Shown here piece by piece: positions 48,101 to 59,149 of a stretch of 64,000 nucleotides of DNA. The notes below the pieces were generated by a model that made no database searches, was not told the DNA's origin, and worked only from the letters and a program-made list of their open reading frames with translations. The translations under genes and the position numbers were made by a program. Positions within the stretch are counted from its first letter, which is position 1; every line of letters starts with the position of its first letter. This DNA is from Bolinopsis microptera (Eukaryota; Ctenophora; Tentaculata; Lobata; Bolinopsidae), in assembly GCF_026151205.1 (NCBI RefSeq), contig NC_087076.1, forward strand, positions 6,982,902 through 7,046,901, in the 5' to 3' direction.

Positions 48101-51100
48101 TTTTATTTTACCTGATGGTTTGTAGAAGATTGTTGGTGAAGGGGGGCTGCCAGTCTCGAACATAAGATAAGATGAATCTCTGGTGAAGGCAGCATGACAT
48201 TTATCTGGGAAACTTCTGTACTCAAAGCTCCAAACTTCAACTTTGTTACATTCTATCTTCAGGTGAGTGGGTGTTTTGAATATAGTCCAAGTTCTGTAGA
48301 AATGAGCTGGAACGTTGGTCATTGTGAAGCCGTCTTCCTCTGTACCCACCATTACAATCTGGGCCTAACCAGATACTGAACTCGTTGAACTTAAATGACA
48401 TCCAGAACACTTCCGCTTTTGAGGCGTCAGAGAACTTAATCCAGAGCTGAGAGTTGTCGTTATCAGCCCAAGTTCTAAGTAGAAGTGGAGTTGTTTCAAT
48501 GTCAAAGTTAACGACTTCTTTTAGTTTAACTGCTTTCCAATCTGAGATGTGAATCAATTAAACATCATGGATTGATTGGAAATTTAAAATATTATGACTT
48601 TTGACAGCTATCAGTAACTGGAGTATAATAATAAGAAGATAACTAAATATTCTGATCTTAAAGAGTTCATCTAAAAGTTAAACGTAGTTTACCTGATGCC
48701 CTGTACTGCTCAGCGACTTGTGAGCTGTGATCCACAAAGAACATTTGACGTGATGGTTGGTTGAAAGATGTGCATTTGATGTCTCCTAGAACAGAATCAC
48801 TGTAAGTGTACTTCAAGCAAAACTCCCCGTTACACTCAATAATCAACTCTTTAGATGTCTTGAAGATTGTCCAAACTACTTCAGTTGTTGCTGGTTCCGG
48901 GTTAAGTAATGCTTCACCTGGGCCGTTACAATCTGCCAACCATGCGCTGTTGTCCTCGATTAATATTCCTAACGAGAATACATCAAGACCACTTATAGGA
49001 ACTGCTATGGTTCCTTGAATCCAGACATATTTGCTAGGGGTCCCAGTAGCGGTGTTAGACTTTATTTCCAGTGGTACTTCATCCAAGATATGGTCAAACT
49101 TTACTCCTTTCTCAACGGTCTGCCACTCTGCAATAGCGATGATCAAGATAACCCAAATTTCATCTTCCGATTTAATATACAGATAAACACGATTATATTG
49201 TGTACTAGACGACTGGATAGCACGATTATTTAACTCGATGACTCACCTCTAGTTTCAGTCGTGCTCACAGGCACAGTCCACAATGAGAGCACAAAGATGA
49301 CCTGGTGTTGCTTCAGCATGACATTTCCTATTATAGTGTTACAAAACGTTCAGTTAGTTAAATGTTACAAATTATTTAAATGTTAAAGGAAGACGGTTAC
49401 AAACACTTCCAACTGAGGCAAATTTCTAACCAATATATCTATAGAAAAGAGAACAGTTTTTATCTTATTGGAGGATTATTTTCGAACCGGCACGTCTCTT
49501 CGCGAACAAACAAAAACAGGTGTTATCACCATCACGGGTAAGTGATTTGTAAATTATTTGCGAATTTTCGATTTTCAGCTTTTTAGTAGACTTCTGATCT
49601 AGGTCTACAAGTGCTTCTTTCCTTGGGAGCCATTATATTTTCTAACTCTTCCTTCGTCCCCATAGCTAGCAGCCGATTTTTCAGGCTTTAAATGTTTTTC
49701 GATTAACAGCCTCCATCGTATTTTTATTTAAGATCGGTTAATAAATATCGGGAGAGACCAAATTGTTTTTCAACTTTACAAATGTCTTCAGTACAGCTGA
49801 CAATCTCAAACGTGATGAAAATAGTAAATTTTGGACAGATGGTCGCTCTAATCTTCGATTATGAACTTTAATTTCTACAAATATTTTCTGTCCTCATAAA
49901 AGGGGTTCGGAGATAATATATAAATAACATGATGATTATGCAAAATTCTGTTATACATTGCATTGCAAACGAAAGTTAAGAAAATCGACCAAAGAATACC
50001 AGCGATTTTCAATTCGTGATGGTCAGACTCTGAATGATTTTTAACCCTTATTCGCCTGCCATAATGTGACAATTGCGTTTTCCATTCCCTATTGATCTGC
50101 TTTTATAGTGGCAGAAACAAATGTTTTAAGTTTGTTATTTGGGGGCCGGATAAAATTTTCTATAGCCAGTTTTTCCCAGCAGGTTTATTTTATAAAGTTA
50201 TGAAGTTGTTGTTGTTTTTTCAGTATTTTTCCCACTTTCAACATAATATATTCAATTCTATCCACAGTGTTAGCTGTTTTAAAGTGTTATTACTGCATGA
50301 GGGGGTTGTCCACAAAGTGACACGTCTTAAACAAGGAAATTGGCTATGTTATACACATAGAAGTTTTATGAGGCACCCTTACCTGTATCAAAATGAAATC
50401 ACGACGAAGAATTTTCGTAAAAGTAGTGTGAGTTTTGAATGATAAGGTAGATACTAGACGGTATAGAATGGGTCCTGCCGCAAGCTATAAAATAACAACA
50501 ACCGTTGAGCCACCAAGACCACAAGGGCATACTATGACCATTGCTTCTCTAATCCTGCATACAGAACACTTTTCAACAAGCTATTCACTACTATAATACC
50601 ATTAGTTGAGGTAAGCCCAGTTAAGAACGTGTGTACAAAATATTATATTATACTGCCGTTCTAGAGAGCAAAGAAATATCTGAGTTACATACTCTGTCTG
50701 TGTTATAAAGATTAAAGAAGCTGCTCAAGCAGGTAAAGAATGCATAAATCACAGTATCAAGTATCAACCGAAGATGTTTCAAGTACCGTAGATTCACGAA
50801 ATCAAGAACTTAGCTCCAATCAGAAGCTAATATATCTTGTATTTGGTGCGTCAATTTCTACTCGTGAGAGGGTTTAAAACGGTATATTTATATCGCCGTT
50901 TACCATGGATTTTGCAATGTCTCTTAAGAGATCTCTTAAGAGATCTCTTGATTGTTCTAGAGATCTCTTAAAAACTTTTGAAAAAAAAAAGCCCTTTAAA
51001 TCTTAAAATATTAGTACCAAAAGTTTCGTCTCGATGAGCTGATTACGATACCATAATAATTATGTGATAATAATCGAAAATGTGAAAGTTATAGGCCAAA

Positions 51101-52642
51101 AACTAAAAATTTGCGCGAAAAAAGCACGCACGGCGAACAAGCGCCGTGTAGCATTTTTAGCGAAAATTGCTACACGGTGGATTTATTTTATTCACATTTT
51201 AGACAACTTTTGGTACCAAATTTATCGAAATCGGAGAAAAAAAGTTCTGTGCTCGCGCTTGGCGCTTATTACACTGACTATACATGAAGAGGAGAACTCA
51301 AGCACGAAATAGAAAAATCCGAGTGACCGCAAAACTCTAGAAAAGGGTGTGGCGCCCATCATCTAGAGAGGTGATGACCGTTGAGAAATTGCTTTTAACA
51401 CGAAAAGCTAACGAGAGAGCCTTTTAGAACGGTTTGTCTCCGACTAATAGAGCTAACTGCTAAGGGAATTTTAAAATGTATGGCATTACAAGGTAAGCGT
51501 GTATTTGTATGATCTTAGACTTAATTCGATTCTGAGACCTAGATATATATCGCATTTAACTTATTTTGTACACTTACACTGCAATAACCTCCACAAATCC
51601 ACATGAACATTCCTGTCTGAAGGGATTCTTTTAATTCCTTACTTCGTGAACTATATAAACTGATTTAAAAAAAGTTGATTATAGCAGTACTATTATAAGT
51701 AATGTTGTCTTACTAAGTTCATTGTATCGGTTACATGATATTTAATACTAAAACAGCTGAATGAATGGAAGATTGAGATGAGGAATAAAATACGAATGAC
51801 TTGTAGATCCGTAACTGTATGATAATAATATTTGAGCTATTTTTAGCCATCCACTTTGTGTGTAACAGAGGAGGAGTATATTGTTCTAGACCATTGTTTG
51901 TCTATACACAATATTGAGCTCTCAAAATAAACAACATTCCAGCAATAGTTTATAACAAAACGCATCATCTCAGAACGAAGGTGGAGAAGAGCTACCAGCC
52001 CTACCCAGCATTGAGGACGTCCAGAAAAAGGTATGTGGACTGTGTATTTCAAAAATAGTTACAGTACAATGACCGTCAATGCCTGAATACAATTACTAAC
52101 AATAACTTTCAATGGCCTGAAATAACTACTATAATACTTACAGTAACTTACTGTACAATAACTTACAATTTCTTACAACTATAGTCAACAGTACTACCAT
52201 TATCTCATTGTTAGGGGGTCAAACCAATACTGGCTCCCATTCTATCAGATCTAACGTGCACTTCTTTTCATAACTTCACATAGACTCAAGAGTGGGTCCG
52301 TTTACAACAACAACCCTCAGCTCTGGTTGTACTTATCCGGCGAAAGAAAATAGGGAGGGGGTGGCCAATCAATTTGTTACCAATTTATTACCAATTTATA
52401 TCCCAACTATCGGTCAAATGGACATGGGCATTGATGTTTTTAAGCCTTCTTATTGATGCCAGTTCAAAGATGTATATTTTGTACGTGATCTTCCTGGAAT
52501 CAAATGAGTTGCATTGAAGCAAATTGAAAGTTGTCAATATCATGCTAAACAGTCTTTGTTTAAATCGTTGATTTACCGAATCAATACCTTTCATCTCGAG
52601 ACCCGAATCAAAATTTGTTTTGCTTTTGTTGTGAAAGTTCGT

Positions 52643-52690
<48 letters not shown>

Positions 52691-55600
52691 TTAGATCACC
52701 GTATCTTAATGACATAATGCTGGCTGAAATTAGATTACAGAAGGCAGCGCCATCATGATATTATGTGATGATCTCATTCAAATAGTACTGGCACTGGTAT
52801 GCCTGATGACGTGGTGAGTGGAGACGTGTCAATGTGAACGTATCAAAACCTTAAATCTAAAAGTTCTAGAAATTTCTTGTCGACCACATGACATTTGCCA
52901 CTCATAAAATGACTGTACTTAGGGCTAGAAACTCGATATTTTCTGGATGCCCTTGGTAATATTAGTTCAAAGAAAAATGTTTTGTTCGTGTTCGATCTTT
53001 TATAAACCAAAACATAAGTGTTAATACGGAATACCCCAATTGTACAAGAAAAATGATAATTTTTCAGGAACGTTTTGAGTTGAATATCAATATGGGCGTG
53101 GCTTTTGTGTAATGTGTATGGGCTGAAAGTCAAGTTAAAATCAGAAATTGGTTTAATTTGTCAAAAACACAGGTTTTAATACCCCACTTTTCCAAGAAAA
53201 TTACCAATTTTGTTCAGCTTTTCGGGAATTTTGTTGCTCAAATATCAATGTGGGCGTGGCTATATTATTTGAGTATGTTCTAAAAATAGACATCACCAAT
53301 CGGTTTCTTAGTTTTAAAAAATCATATAATTAAAATTTGAGATTTTCCCACGATCGACAAAAGGGCGTGGCCACAGACTTGGTGGAAACATAAAAAATGT
53401 CTCGAACCAAATTTTTTTGATCTATAGACCCCAATAGACCAAAATAACATCACAAACCTTCCACACTCAAAACATTGTGCGGCTTTCTGGCCAGATACTT
53501 GATACCCATATTATGTGCAAACAACATTTTAATCCTCAATACAAGGGATTTGAGGGTATTCCTAATGTAAATGTATTACAAATTCATACTTAGAGCGGTG
53601 GTGTCGATGCAGATGTTCCGTTATTTATGATATCGTATTGTATTACCTTGTTCCTCTCTACCAGAATATATATATTTTACAGTGCAGTGGTAGTAACTAG
53701 TAACTTGTTAGTAACTAGTAACTTGTTAGTCTTACTATGTATGTTTACGGACGGACGGACTGATTAGCGACTGACTGACCACTAACTTCAGCTTCTGTTC
53801 CCGAAAAATGATCAGGAAATATTGCAGGCTTCAGTAAAAGAACTGGTGTCCAAGAAATCCATTAAACAAGCTGTATCTCAGAAGGAGAAAGAACTCGAGG
53901 TGAGATATTGTTAATTATCGATTTAGTGAAAATTTGATAAAATCTACTTTCAAATTTGATTTCATAGAGTTTCATCTATGTTTTTCAACATGAAACTAAT
54001 TTTACCAAAACGTTCTTGTAATTTTTGCACATTCTAAAATTTTATCAGGTAGCAATTAAAGACCCGAAAAGTAAGGAAAAGGAAGGAGCACAGGAGATGG
54101 CAAGCTTCTGGGAGATAATGCAACAGAACAATGCGTACGAGAACGCGTGCATCCTCGTGGGTATGTCAACTTTTCATATATTTTATCTGAATTCTCATTG
54201 GAAGTGTCAGATGAAGATTCGTTTGATGTGTCACATGATTTTAAAGAAGTCATCAAATTATTGATGGTTTAATTTTATCTGAATGATTTTCTCCAGGTGC
54301 ATTCGGTGCTGCCGTTAACGGTGCACACATGCCAATCTTCGCAGTCCTCTTCGCGGAAGTTATTGGGGTTTACATTATCTCTTTAAATTTCTTAATTTCT
54401 ACTGATTGTTTAACGTTTATTCTAGATTATAGATATTATCAGTTTCCCCTTGATCGAGTTATCGCAACGGGTCTGGATCTAATGAGTCCAGTGAATCAAT
54501 CCAGATTGAATAGTCGATCATTGAATTTACCTGCAACGTAGATTCAAAGAAATGCGACTACATCCCACGCTTTGATATTCTAATGGACGTTACACTATGT
54601 CTATATGTGATTTAAAGTACGTGAGGTACATTATACATTATACATTAAATACATTATACATTATACATTATATCCTAACATTCAACTTCTCAGGCCCTGG
54701 CTATAGTGGTGCCGGATCCAAAAAACGCGGACTACAAACCTGACTACAGTGAAACCAACAAGTGGTGTATATTCTTTATAATTGTAGGGGTTGTCGCTGG
54801 TCTTGCCAACTTTTTACAGGTATGTAGGATTTTGTATGTATCTCAGTTTCAAATCTCTTGATTACAATTTAAAGGAATATGTTCAAGCTCTTTATGTAAC
54901 CTCTGTGTTTTCAGATAAGTCCGGGAACAAAAATAAAACAATTTCTCAATTGTTATGTTTCTGAATCTGGAAATTATCGTTTATATGGCAACCCTTTACC
55001 CATTGTTTCAAAATGTAACCGGTTCCCTACTGCCATTGTGATTCTAAAACTGTGTCCCATTATTTCAGATTCATTTTATGACCCTCAGTGGTTTAAGCTT
55101 CACCACCAGAATGCGGCAGAATGCGTTTAAAGCTCTGCTCCGAAAGGTAGGTTCCTTTCTGTTAAAAAAACTTTTTTCCAGGCGACACACAATAAAAAAG
55201 CATCCAATTCCCTTGAATTAGATGTGAATTTTTTTGCGGATATGATATGTATAAACGCCTCTATTGTCTAGAACATGGGGTACTTTGACCTACCAGAGAA
55301 CTCGATTGGAGCACTTACTACTCGCTTATCAGAAGATGCGGCTGCTATCAAAGGAGCTACTGGTATGTTTTCTAGTTTATACATGTAGCTAGTTACAGGC
55401 TTGTTGCTTATAAAGAAGCTTTTATTTAGATGAATTGTTGGTCACGTGGTTTTTACTAGGAGAAATCCTTTTCTGCACCAGATCTGGTCGGCTACAAGTT
55501 CAAACAATCGTGAATTCTTTAATATTCCCTCGGCTTCCTCAGGAGTAAGGATCGGTTCGATGTTACAAAACATAATTGGATTGGGAGTTGGTATCGGAAT

Positions 55601-58600
55601 AGCGTTCTTTGCAAGTTGGCGTCTGACTTTGGTTACTCTCGGTTGTATACCTTTCGTAGCTGCTGCAGGTATTCTATATCATCTTCGTTATTGTAAAGTC
55701 ATTTATCATTCATCCATGGAAACTTTCCTAACAAATGGATAACAAAAAGACGCTGACCCCGGCGGCCCCTTTCCCTCCACATTACTTTGTTTTTCCAGGA
55801 AGTGTACAAATGATGCAATTATCTGGGACCATGAAGTCTATGACAAGGCTTTTCGAACAAGCTGGCCAAGTTGCTGCTGAAGCCGTCGAAAACATGAGGA
55901 CTGTTTCTTCGCTGTGTATTGAGCCACTGTTCTTAAAGAAATACGCTGACTCCCTTAAAAAACCTTCCCAGTAAGTGTAACTTAAATATAACTTAAACCC
56001 TATATATTTTGTGTCAGTTCTGTACAATGTTACTTTGTCAAAAAGAAGATATTTCATACATTCCGATTGCCAAATAATAAGAATTGTAAATCTCAGGAAG
56101 TTTAAGAAGCAAGCCCATTTGTCAGGACTATCCATGGGGCTGGCTGAAGCTGTCATATTCTTCACATATGCTGCTGTATTTACGTATGGTAACTATCTCA
56201 TGAATCTTGAAGATGGGCACAGTGGTAAACTGAGTTTTACTGATCTCATGAAGTAAGCTTTATGTTCATAATTATGTCATAATTATGTCTGATTAATTAA
56301 CATGCATGTATTTCTGTTTGATATCCATTAGTTAGAAGTTGAATATTGTGCTAAATAATTTTACAATGTGAATGGCAGTGGCCCCGCTGACCCCGGGGAC
56401 AATTTGGAAAAACTTAACTAAAGTACTAGCAAAACTGCGCTTTTTTTGCTCACACAATTTTTAGAGATTTACTGGCGTATCCTCTAAAATCGTAACGCCA
56501 CTGGTTAATCGTATCGCTCACATCAAGGTAGCTGTGTCCTGATGTTGTGTCAGCCAAATCGCAAGGGAACCGTCCTACTCAAGCATCAGTCTGAAACAAA
56601 ATGCAGTGAATGATTGAAAATATTTTTTACAGGGTATTTTCTGGGATAGTCTTCTCGGCCATGTCAGTCGGTCAGACAATGGCCATGCTACCGGACTACG
56701 GAAAGGCAAAGGCTGGTGCTTTCAAGCTTTTCAAACTCATAAAAGAACCTCCCATCATTGACGCCTACACCGAGAAAGGAATAAAGGTAATAAGATTATT
56801 AGACTTTGGTTGACCTTCATATCAACTACTGTAATAATTCTATGCCAAACATATACACTGAATCAATCTAAAACGTTCAGATATAGATGGGGGCAAGCGT
56901 GCCACAAATTATTGCTATAAATGGGCCCGTGTGGCGTGTGTTTCAAATGTGCTACAAATTTTGAGAAAACATCGCAACACAAATCGCAACACAAATCCCC
57001 TACAGGGGTAAAGATTCTCATTCTGGATTTTTAGGGGATTTTTCACAGATTTTAGGTTATTTAGGATGGGTAGCCTGAGTGGGGTTGTGTGACTTAGTTA
57101 TTCATATTAGTGTCTATAAATTCGAGGAGTTTATTCTGACGGCTACCGTCTTAAATTCTACAATGATAAATATTTTAATGTACGTGGGCGCGTAAAATCC
57201 ACTACAGAAATAAATCCACTACACATGTTAAGGAAACGTCTTCTGGCTGAACTTGCAGTAACGCGCCGTCTTTTAAGTCTTGATAAAGATGGCGCTGATA
57301 GCCGACACAATCAACATGCAGCGTGTACTGTGAGCGTGCGCGCCTAATATTATAACAACAACCGAACAACACGAACGTCCCACACATTTATTGAGATTAT
57401 TAGTATAGATACCGTATTTCAGCCTGAAGTTAAAGGACTTCTCCGGTTCAACAGCGTCAAATTTAACTACCCGTCACGCCCTGACCTGCCTGTTTTGAAA
57501 GGTAAAAATTCAATAATGATTCTGAATATTTCGTTTATGGACACGTTCACTTGAGTTTTAGGATATTGGTAAACAAAATAAATAGCGTTATGATAATAGG
57601 TGCACCACTACATATCGTTTTTGTTCAGGTCTCTCGTTCAATGTCGACAAAGGCAAGACAATCGCCTTGGTCGGTGAAAGTGGCTGTGGAAAATCCACCT
57701 CAGTTCAACTTTCAGAAAGATTCTATGATGTGCTCGACGGCAATGTGGTAAGTTGCAACTTGCAGTGGATATTATACCTCAGTGATTCAAATATCTAGAG
57801 TGGCATCACATAATATTTTGGTTGATATATTTTAGCAATACATAACTTAAATCTATCAAAATGTTTGATAACCGTCATGGCTCCTATTTCAAGGTTATTT
57901 AGAAGAAAACAATCTATTCATAACGATCTATGTATAAACTTGATGTTATTATAATCAAAAATGTCCACTCTCAGACGATCGATGACATTGACATCAGAGA
58001 GATTAACGTAGCGCATCTGAGACAACAGATGGGGCTAGTTTCTCAGGAACCTATCTTGTTCGACTACTCTATTGAGGGTCAGTACAGTTTGTAGCTGAAC
58101 ATATTTGTTGAAATTACAGGAGTATACAAATAGGATTACATTATAAAGATGTGTGATTTCGTTGTCACCTATATTCGTCAATAAAGTAAAAATAACTGAC
58201 CAATAAACAGAGTTTTTATTCAGAGAATATAAAGTACGGAGCTCTATTCAGAAAGGTGACAGAGGATGAAGTCCGGAGAGCTGCTATCGCTGCTAACATC
58301 AACGACTTCATCATGTCTCTTCCCGATGTAAATCGCGCAGAATACTCTTACATTCATTATTCACAGTATTAGTTGGTGTCTGATTCTAATTTTCTAGTAC
58401 TTAAGTATTTAAACCAAATTAAGTATAAAATTTAAATTTAATATTCCAACTCACTGTTCACCATATCAGGGGTATAACACCCGTGTTGGTGAAAAGGGGA
58501 CACAGCTCTCGGGAGGACAGAAGCAGAGAATAGCCATTGCTCGGGCTCTAGTTAGGAACCCTAAGATACTGCTCCTAGACGAGGCAACCAGTGCCCTGGA

Positions 58601-58986
58601 TAACGAAAGCGAGAAGGTAAGAGATATAGATGATCAAGTGATTTTCTGATAAAACATGCTGCGGAATTGTTACAGTGTTAAATCCATTATCGGCAATCAA
58701 AAATAAATGAGCAGATCCACAATTAAAATTAGTATCACAATGTTTGTATTGTGAACAAGTATGTACTTGTAGTCCTGATTATCCCCAGGTCGTACAAGAA
58801 GCTCTGGACAGAGCACGTGAAGGCAGAACATGTCTGGTGATCGCCCACAGACTCTCAACCATCCAGACAGCAGATCTCATCTGTGTCATCCAAGAGGGTT
58901 CAATTGTGGAGAGTGGGACTCACGCGGAACTGATAGCCATGAAAGGGGTTTACTACAACCTCATCAAATCCGCTGACCAACATTAG
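33182..58986 (+). CDS. ABCB1: ABCB/P-glycoprotein-type multidrug transporter, 30 exons
   Basis: Exons: 33182-33270, 33767-33872, 33995-34094, 34262-34360, 34603-34762, 35432-35603, 35960-36201, 36366-36534, 38295-38415, 38800-38915, 39649-39852, 41554-41803, 41966-42063, 51974-52030, 53816-53899, 54049-54160, 54297-54367, 54694-54819, 55069-55146, 55272-55362, 55543-55668, 55799-55970, 56097-56252, 56633-56786, 57423-57501, 57629-57747, 57975-58077, 58224-58327, 58470-58616 and 58789-58986. Phases all agree: 3903 nt, 1300 aa, close to the family's about 1280. The layout is a Lys-rich N-terminus, six-helix membrane domain, NBD1, charged linker (exons 14-16), second membrane domain, NBD2. NBD1 has [36 protein letters not shown] and IAHRLST. 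NBD2 has [36 protein letters not shown] and IAHRLST. The protein should export hydrophobic compounds across the plasma membrane using ATP. Oddity: about ten codons after DEATSAL in NBD1 are out of frame (see findings). The longest intron hosts an antisense gene and a retroelement. Confidence 0.92.
36282..36342. repeat. 8-bp tandem repeat, CAGTGTAA
   Basis: About seven units of CAGTGTAA with single variants, in the intron just before ABCB exon 8. Confidence 0.85.
37645..38288. repeat. 12-bp minisatellite, over 50 copies, next to a splice acceptor
   Basis: The unit TCTACTATAATG is repeated about 53 times with occasional variants (GTGTAC, AAGTCT, GTATAC). One irregular unit at 38040 shifts the phase. 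It ends six bases before the AG acceptor of ABCB exon 9. Because the unit length is a multiple of three, all frames look open; none is a gene. Confidence 0.97.
38505..38778. mobile_element. Harbinger-like MITE, TAA target duplication
   Basis: Starts GGGTCTGCC and ends GGCGGACCC, an inverted terminal repeat. It is flanked by TAA at 38502-38504 and 38779-38781, matching the 3-bp TAA/TTA duplications of PIF/Harbinger elements. GC-rich interior with repeated GGCGACGG / CCGTCGCC and ACACACT words, no protein. It sits in the ABCB intron between exons 9 and 10 and ends 21 bp before exon 10. Confidence 0.75.
38920..39484. repeat. 15-bp minisatellite, about 37 copies, starting at a splice donor
   Basis: The unit GTTTTACAACTCTAA is repeated head to tail, nearly without variation. 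The array begins four bases inside the intron that follows ABCB exon 10 (GAG|GTGAGTTTTAC). Read through, it would add SFTTL repeats until a TGA at 39486-39488, but the next exon continues NBD1 perfectly, so the array is intronic. Confidence 0.97.
40490..41170 (+). pseudogene. LINE ORF1 remnant in an ABCB intron
   Basis: Translating the + strand with several frame changes gives a coiled-coil-like start ([17 protein letters not shown] near 40500). Then comes [20 protein letters not shown] near 40788-40847, then ATRVGK, and a later VRPDLS near 41050. This order is that of the nucleic-acid-binding ORF1 protein of LINEs (RRM-like domain). Stops and shifts make it inactive. It is likely a 5' fragment; no reverse transcriptase part follows before exon 12. 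Confidence 0.65.
42872..43205. repeat. Two tandem copies of a ~165-bp unit
   Basis: ATTACACAAAATTGAT, AACATGAAAACGACGTA, GGCGACC or GACGACC, and ATCAATCTTAAGAT occur in the same order at 42877-43020 and 43037-43190. Diverged direct duplication in the long ABCB intron; no coding role. Confidence 0.7.
44441..45638 (-). mobile_element. 5'-truncated Penelope-like element with inverted flanks
   Basis: The GIY-YIG coding piece (45074-45560, minus strand) is bounded by two copies of an 82-bp sequence in opposite orientation: 44441-44523 and 45557-45638, sharing GTATTCTGGGTAAAATTATC and CTCTTATTAGGGAAAGGAGA. Inverted flanking repeats next to a truncated coding end are a known outcome of Penelope-like retrotransposition. 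The coding frame runs straight into the right arm, so the reverse transcriptase part was lost at or before insertion. Confidence 0.85.
45074..45560 (-). pseudogene. Penelope-like element: GIY-YIG endonuclease end
   Basis: The C-terminal part of a Penelope-like polyprotein, without its reverse transcriptase. The frame opens upstream in [11 protein letters not shown] and continues to [16 protein letters not shown], then [20 protein letters not shown] (GIY-YIG core, with VYK in place of GIY), [12 protein letters not shown] (catalytic Arg region), and a later Glu in KIAEAMLI. It ends at a stop after residue 135 of the longest ATG-started frame. In intact elements this endonuclease nicks target DNA for priming. 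The reading frame is unbroken, so the insertion is not very old. Confidence 0.85.
46611..47345. repeat. Dispersed repeat, copy A
   Basis: Begins ACCTGTATCAAAATGAAATC and ends near AAGAGGAGAACTCAAGCACG. It is repeated in the same orientation at 50379-51307, with one internal segment inverted and an extra insertion there. No protein. The copies lie on either side of the antisense sushi gene. Confidence 0.8.
47734..49319 (-). CDS. Secreted protein: two related domains and a sushi domain
   Basis: Minus-strand exons: 49319-49247 (signal peptide, [20 protein letters not shown]), 49127-48693, 48541-48112 and 47960-47734. Exons 2 and 3 encode diverged copies of one module of about 140 residues, each starting with a Trp (EWQTV, DWKAV), with a DCNG motif, WTIFKT, an IECN strand and a closing SGK or RASG. 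I do not recognise the module for certain; it may be distant to farnesoic-acid-methyltransferase-like (FAMeT) extracellular domains. Exon 4 is a sushi/CCP domain ([30 protein letters not shown]). Exon 3 needs a one-base shift in a GGTGGG run near 48350, so this copy is a pseudogene or holds a sequence error. The stop at 47734 assumes no splice after the sushi domain; a GTATAC donor candidate exists there. The gene lies antisense in the long ABCB intron. Confidence 0.6.
50379..51307. repeat. Dispersed repeat, copy B, with inverted segment and insert
   Basis: Follows copy A (46611-47345) from ACCTGTATCAAAATGAAATC. Near 50845-50927 it carries an 83-bp segment in the reverse orientation relative to copy A. 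About 350 bp not in copy A follow, including AGAGATCTCTT palindromes (50930-50968) and a repeat at 51100-51285. It then rejoins at GAAGAGGAGAACTCAAGCAC. Confidence 0.75.
51120..51285. repeat. Dispersed repeat with inverse copy at 61.6 kb
   Basis: The hairpin CCGTGTAGCA / TGCTACACGG and the block CTGTGCTCGCGCTTGGCGCT, TATTACACTGACTATA are found in reverse orientation at about 61588-61710. No protein. Confidence 0.65.
52648..52688. repeat. Homopolymer run of about 41 G
   Basis: A pure G run in the ABCB intron between exons 14 and 15. The exact length is likely to be unreliable. On either strand it could form G-quadruplex or C-rich structures. Confidence 0.95.
53028..53374. repeat. Diverged tandem units ending in GGGCGTGGC
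   Basis: Two units of about 150 bp (53028-53118 and 53173-53268) share AATACCCCA, CAAGAAAA, ATATCAAT and GGGCGTGGCT in order. A shorter third GGGCGTGGCC follows at 53365. Intronic, non-coding, probably from an old transposon. Confidence 0.55.
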
Positions 58987-59149
58987 ATTGAGACTTTTCC
59001 AGAGTATTAATAGAGACTTTTTGGCCACATGTAAGCTGGCATGGAACCGGCTGCGGTTTATAACTGAAATTTCAAACACAAAATACAAAACTTTCTTTGG
59101 TATACAAGCTAGCTGTAAACCTAAAACGTGTATTTAGTTAATTTTAAGA

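Noticed and set aside
46611..51307. LTR retrotransposon with the two direct repeats as LTRs
   Set aside because: Repeat edges lack TG..CA, one copy has an inverted inner part, and the enclosed gene is an antisense secreted protein without gag or pol.
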